64,000 bases of DNA from Acidobacteriota bacterium (GTDB taxonomy: Bacteria; Acidobacteriota; Blastocatellia; Pyrinomonadales; Pyrinomonadaceae): contig JAFDVK010000012.1 of NCBI GenBank assembly GCA_018269005.1, positions 558,001 to 622,000 of the forward strand, given 5' to 3'. Shown piece by piece: positions 60,652-64,000 of this stretch. The notes below the pieces were generated by a model. That model was not told where the DNA came from. It did no database searches and was given only the letters and a program-made list of their open reading frames with translations. The position numbers and the translations under genes were made by a program. Every line of letters begins with the position of its first letter. The first letter of the stretch is position 1.

Positions 60652-62537
60652 GATCTTTTTGCGGCCTTGAATCGCGGATTCATCTCGATCGCTCGAGCGA
60701 AATGCTGATCGGCGAGGTCGTCCATTCCGGCGGCCTTTAGCCGCATTCCCAACATAAAATGAAAGAGCGGATCGTTCGGAGTAAGCTGATCGGCTCGTGC
60801 TTGAAAGTTCGCGGCCAGAGCATCGTCGCCTGCGGCTTTGGCGGCACCGGCGAGGAACGACGTCGCAAGCGGAAGGTTCGGATTCTCACGCACGGCCTGC
60901 GACCACGCGTCGAACGCGTCCTTTTGTCGCCCGAGGCTCCATAGTGCTTCGCCTTTTTGTTCGAGAGCAAGCGTCAGGTCGGGACGTTCTTTAAGTGCGG
61001 CATCGAGGCTCGCGATCGCTTCGGCGTGTTTTCCGGTCCGATTCAGGATGGCACCGCGATAATAATCTGCAAGAGCTTTTGCCGCACCATGCTCGTGGGC
61101 AGAAGCGTCCGCAAGCGTATCCGTCGCTTTGCCTGCATCGCCTCCCAAATATTCAAGCCAGGCGAGTTTCGAGAGTGCCTGGACATTCGTGAAGAGGCCG
61201 TTGTTCCGCGCGGTCGAAAAATGCGTACGGCCGGCGGCGATGTTCTGCTTATCTGCGGGTGAAAGCCATTGGACGGGATTTGCCTGTGCGAGTGCGACCT
61301 CATCGGGCAAGTGTATCGCTTCGAAGGCGTTCGCACCCTGCCATTCGTGATAGCGTATCCAACCGCTGTGCGCCGTTAGGCCGAGCCAGACGAGCGAAAG
61401 TACGAGAAAGATCGAACCCGCACGGGTGACCTTGCCGCCGTTCTTTAGGTTGAATTGATAGAGCGAAAGGTCGTTTGAAACGAAGAGGCGATACGTACGC
61501 CATGCAACAAATGTCGTGATGCCGGCGAGTGCAAGGGCGAGCAGCATCGGGATGAGCTGGTATGTATCCCAAACCGCGTAAAGGCTTAGAAGGAAGAAGA
61601 CGGCAGCACCGATCTCTTCCGGCCAAGTAAGCGAAAAGGTCTTCTTTACTTTGTTTGCGGTACCGAGCGACGGCTTGCCGAAACCATAGTAAAGCGCGTT
61701 GGTCGGACAGACGCTGACGCAGTCCATACACTTCATGCAGCCGGGATCGACTACCATTCCGTGCTCGCGGACCTCGGCATGCACGATCACATTCGATGTA
61801 CAGGTGGCCGTGCAGAATCCGCACTGATCGCATGCATCGGTAACGCGGATGCGTCCCACAGCGACCTTGTCGGCCACGGCAAAAAAGCCGCCATACGGAC
61901 AGGCATACGTGCAGAAGCCCTTTGAACCAAGGAAATAGACCGTTACGAAGCCGCAGATAAAGAGGAACGGGATCGCAACGGCAAGTGTCGGGAATGTGCT
62001 CCAAAAATCCTGAGTGACGATGTGGTTCGTAAATTGCGGGATCACGCCTTCGCCCCGAGGCGGAGCGAGAACGCGGTTCAGCACAGGCAGCCCGAACATA
62101 TAAAGTGCAGCAAGCAGCGGCACCCACATTAAAAGGCGCGAACGGAAAGGCCGCGGTTTAATGCCGACCTTCTTGAGCATCCAGGCCGCAAGATCTTGAA
62201 GCGCGACCACGTGGCATGCCCATCCGCAGATCCAGCGGCCGAGGACCAGAGTTGAAAGTATCGCAAGAGCAAAGAAGATAAAGCCGGCATTGATGGCACC
62301 GCGACTCAAGGTCTGCATTGCCTCGGACGGTTCTATAGGCGATACGGTAGAGCCGGAGATCTGCCACTGGATAAAATGGGCTACCATCAAAGCCGTCAAA
62401 AGGATAAGCGCGCCGGCGCGCCAGCGGCTGATCCTTGAATGCGGGATTTTCGCGGCGTTTTTTTCGGTGTTTGGGAGGACGGGCAGAGCCGTTGATCGCC
62501 GGCCTTCGCCCGTCTCGCCTGTGCAGCTGCTACTCAT
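60648..62537 (-). CDS. Membrane polyferredoxin (NosR/NapH/CcoG-like) fused to TPR domain
   Basis: The first 380 residues contain five or six membrane helices and a polyferredoxin: GRWICGWACHVVALQD, then CTYACPYGGF, then two 4Fe-4S motifs CDQCGFCTATC and CMKCMDCVSVCP. This resembles the NapH/NosR/CcoG group that passes electrons across the membrane. The last 200 residues are TPR repeats (GKATDTLADASAHEHGAAKALADYYRGA, KHAEAIASLDAALKERPDL, RQKDAFDAWSQAVRENPNL, LADQHFARAIEMNPRF). That fusion is not usual. It may serve as an electron carrier docking to a periplasmic partner. Its operon partners are not visible. Confidence 0.85.
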   Translation of the reverse strand: MSSSCTGETGEGRRSTALPVLPNTEKNAAKIPHSRISRWRAGALILLTALMVAHFIQWQISGSTVSPIEPSEAMQTLSRGAINAGFIFFALAILSTLVLGRWICGWACHVVALQDLAAWMLKKVGIKPRPFRSRLLMWVPLLAALYMFGLPVLNRVLAPPRGEGVIPQFTNHIVTQDFWSTFPTLAVAIPFLFICGFVTVYFLGSKGFCTYACPYGGFFAVADKVAVGRIRVTDACDQCGFCTATCTSNVIVHAEVREHGMVVDPGCMKCMDCVSVCPTNALYYGFGKPSLGTANKVKKTFSLTWPEEIGAAVFFLLSLYAVWDTYQLIPMLLALALAGITTFVAWRTYRLFVSNDLSLYQFNLKNGGKVTRAGSIFLVLSLVWLGLTAHSGWIRYHEWQGANAFEAIHLPDEVALAQANPVQWLSPADKQNIAAGRTHFSTARNNGLFTNVQALSKLAWLEYLGGDAGKATDTLADASAHEHGAAKALADYYRGAILNRTGKHAEAIASLDAALKERPDLTLALEQKGEALWSLGRQKDAFDAWSQAVRENPNLPLATSFLAGAAKAAGDDALAANFQARADQLTPNDPLFHFMLGMRLKAAGMDDLADQHFARAIEMNPRFKAAKRS

Positions 62538-62616
62538 ACTTAAACAACACGATGGTTAGCACGTTGGCCTTCTATGCGGATGATTTAAAGAAAATTCTAC
62601 ACAAAAGACTTGCTAT

Positions 62617-62636
62617 TTGCACCCGAACGGGTGTAA
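62617..62636. promoter_or_regulatory. Palindrome TTGCACCCG-AA-CGGGTGTAA
   Basis: A 20-bp inverted repeat with one mismatch in the divergent gap (62538-62733) between the polyferredoxin gene and the secreted-protein gene. A second small dyad (TTAACC...GGTTAA, 62696-62712) follows. These are candidate regulator sites. Confidence 0.45.
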
Positions 62637-62733
62637 AAAGTAGGATACGTCTCCAAGACACAACTCAAGACTAACCAAGACGGGTAAAGACCGCGTTAAC
62701 CACCTAGGTTAATTGTAATCAAGAAAAAAGACT

Positions 62734-64000
62734 ATGTTGAAGCCAATTCTAATTGCTTTGCTCCCATTCCTGTTTTTATTTAACAGTGGATCGAATGCCC
62801 TGCTTTCGGGTGTGAATCCAAAACCCGATGGCTATTCAGGAACCTTGGACAAAATGCTTGTTGAGAGCGGCACCGTCTCGATGAGGGTCGATATGTTCAA
62901 GATGAACGCGAAAGCGGGAATCGTACAGATCGATATGCCGATCAAGGCGAATTCGTTCTTTACGATACTGGTGTTCAATGACGAGCTTCGCGGGCCGAAT
63001 CCGGGCTCGATGGACCTTGAGGGCAGTTTCTCGGGCGGCACCGGCCGCTCGGCGCTGAGCTTCAACGACCTTGCACTAGAGAATCAGGCGTGGGAAGAAG
63101 GCGGCGATCTTGTCGTCCGAAGCGCACGAACGGGCACGGTCTATTTCCGGGTCGAGGGCCAGGAATATACCTACAACCCGATGATCCGCGGGCTTGTCGT
63201 TTCCGACGGCCGCTTGGTCGTTGCTGATGCTTTCGCTGCTTCGCTCGGACGCAAAGACCTCGCCGGCACCACCGTCGGTACGATCGGAGTGGACGCGAGG
63301 ATGCGGACGATCGAATCTTCGCAGATCGTTGATGGCGAGGTGAAGTCGGAAAATATGCCTGCGATGGCCCCGTCGGCCGGCACCGTTCCGGGTCCCGACG
63401 TTATAGTAGGTGACCTTTCCGGCCTTGCCCAATTCGGTCAAAGTTCGGGTACGCAGGTCGGCTTGGCCGTCGCGACGGACTCATGCAACTTCGGTACTGA
63501 AAATCTGCACTGGCAGGCAAATCCGAGCAATGACCACCCGGTCATTCCACAGAATCTGTACCGGATGTCGGCAAACGGCGATCGAATGGAGCAGATCGGC
63601 CAATCGAGCGTGAAGCACGCGTTCACGGCTCTTACCAACAACATTTGCGGCCTTGGCTGTAACGGCGTCGGCGGTTCGAATCTCGGTTCCGGCTGTTCGG
63701 ATCCTTATTCCGCAAGCTTGAATTCCGGTCCGAATCTCGGTTCACGTGCATGGATCAATCCGTTTACGGGTGATTTTCCGCGTGGTGATTCGGCTACGCC
63801 GAACAATTCGCACACCGGCCATTCGCACACCGGCACATCGCATCGCATTCTTGTTGAGATCAACGACCTTAATACGTCGATGAACGCCGGTGCGACCTAT
63901 TTTGCCGAAGGACAGTACATCACGCGCCATGAATATGACTGGTGTGCGACGCATCCGGGCCAGTGCAATATGTACAATAACGTGTCCTATCGTCAGTATT
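62734..64000 (+). CDS. Large secreted protein of unknown function (3' truncated by window)
   Basis: An open frame starts at ATG 62734 and continues to the end of the window (422 codons) without a stop. The first 23 residues look like a signal peptide (LKPILIALLPFLFLFNSGS). The following 215 residues are Ser/Gly/Thr-rich beta-type sequence with no family known to me. From about residue 240 (GTQVGLAVATDSCNFGTENLHWQ) the chain is rich in conserved Cys, His and Asn, with NSHTGHSHTGTSHRILVEINDLN and HPGQCNMYNNVSYRQY. I believe this block is a conserved uncharacterised extracellular domain seen in other environmental bacteria, but cannot verify that here. Confidence 0.75.
   Translation, partial: MLKPILIALLPFLFLFNSGSNALLSGVNPKPDGYSGTLDKMLVESGTVSMRVDMFKMNAKAGIVQIDMPIKANSFFTILVFNDELRGPNPGSMDLEGSFSGGTGRSALSFNDLALENQAWEEGGDLVVRSARTGTVYFRVEGQEYTYNPMIRGLVVSDGRLVVADAFAASLGRKDLAGTTVGTIGVDARMRTIESSQIVDGEVKSENMPAMAPSAGTVPGPDVIVGDLSGLAQFGQSSGTQVGLAVATDSCNFGTENLHWQANPSNDHPVIPQNLYRMSANGDRMEQIGQSSVKHAFTALTNNICGLGCNGVGGSNLGSGCSDPYSASLNSGPNLGSRAWINPFTGDFPRGDSATPNNSHTGHSHTGTSHRILVEINDLNTSMNAGATYFAEGQYITRHEYDWCATHPGQCNMYNNVSYRQY

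Overview
The window is a dense bacterial chromosome segment of moderately high GC with short intergenic gaps, many 4-base ATGA gene overlaps and no rRNA or tRNA genes that I could find. The mix of genes points to a Gram-negative, soil-type heterotroph, most likely Acidobacteriota and perhaps class Blastocatellia. That mix includes futalosine-route menaquinone genes (mqnA, mqnC), secreted M13 and HExxHxxGxxH metalloproteases, many signal-peptide proteins of unknown role, a class IV aminotransferase next to truB, and abundant small palindromic intergenic repeats. The taxonomic placement is inference from protein character only.

Layout. 1-2.2 kb: end of a serine hydrolase gene, a lone HicB-like protein, a small unknown protein and a 670-bp repeat-bearing gap. 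2.2-9.2 kb: pabC-like/truB, recX, a fasciclin protein, a secreted MsrB, then an alanyl-tRNA synthetase gene that stops after its catalytic core, followed by a LuxR-type regulator with a degenerate receiver, an O-methyltransferase and a higBA toxin-antitoxin pair. 9.2-18.4 kb: pirin, clpA, an FAD monooxygenase, a large zinc metalloprotease and a phosphodiester glycosidase. 18.5-32.4 kb: M13 peptidase, Ate1-like transferase, a molybdenum oxidoreductase/cytochrome b pair, a YggX-like zinc-ribbon protein, a Bcp peroxiredoxin, parDE, a radical SAM protein, HdeD, a phosphatase-superfamily protein, a rhodanese and a PIN/Phd pair. 32.4-38.6 kb: menaquinone genes, a small operon of secreted and housekeeping proteins, and nadK. 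38.7-50.4 kb: a PpiD-like chaperone, two tandem amino-acid permeases beside a PLP decarboxylase, a lone DGQHR (DndB-like) protein, an MFS carrier, a patatin and an RRM protein. 50.4-57.2 kb: methyltransferase, TlpA-like protein, ThiO-like oxidase, isocitrate/isopropylmalate-type dehydrogenase, a 1.2-kb gene-free repeat island and an SDR protein. 57.3-64 kb: a proteostasis operon (CBS, Hsp20, Lon), a membrane polyferredoxin fused to TPRs, and the start of a large secreted protein.

Functional themes are protein quality control (clpA, lon, hsp20, ppiD, several proteases), periplasmic redox repair (MsrB, molybdenum oxidoreductase with cytochrome b, peroxiredoxin, TlpA-like protein) and menaquinone-linked electron transfer. 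Four toxin-antitoxin-like loci are scattered among these genes. The most unusual observations are the catalytic-core-only AlaRS next to an atypical regulator, the solitary DGQHR gene, the polyferredoxin-TPR fusion, and several related families of intergenic repeats, one copy of which lies in frame inside the radical SAM gene. I see no complete insertion sequence, prophage or CRISPR array.
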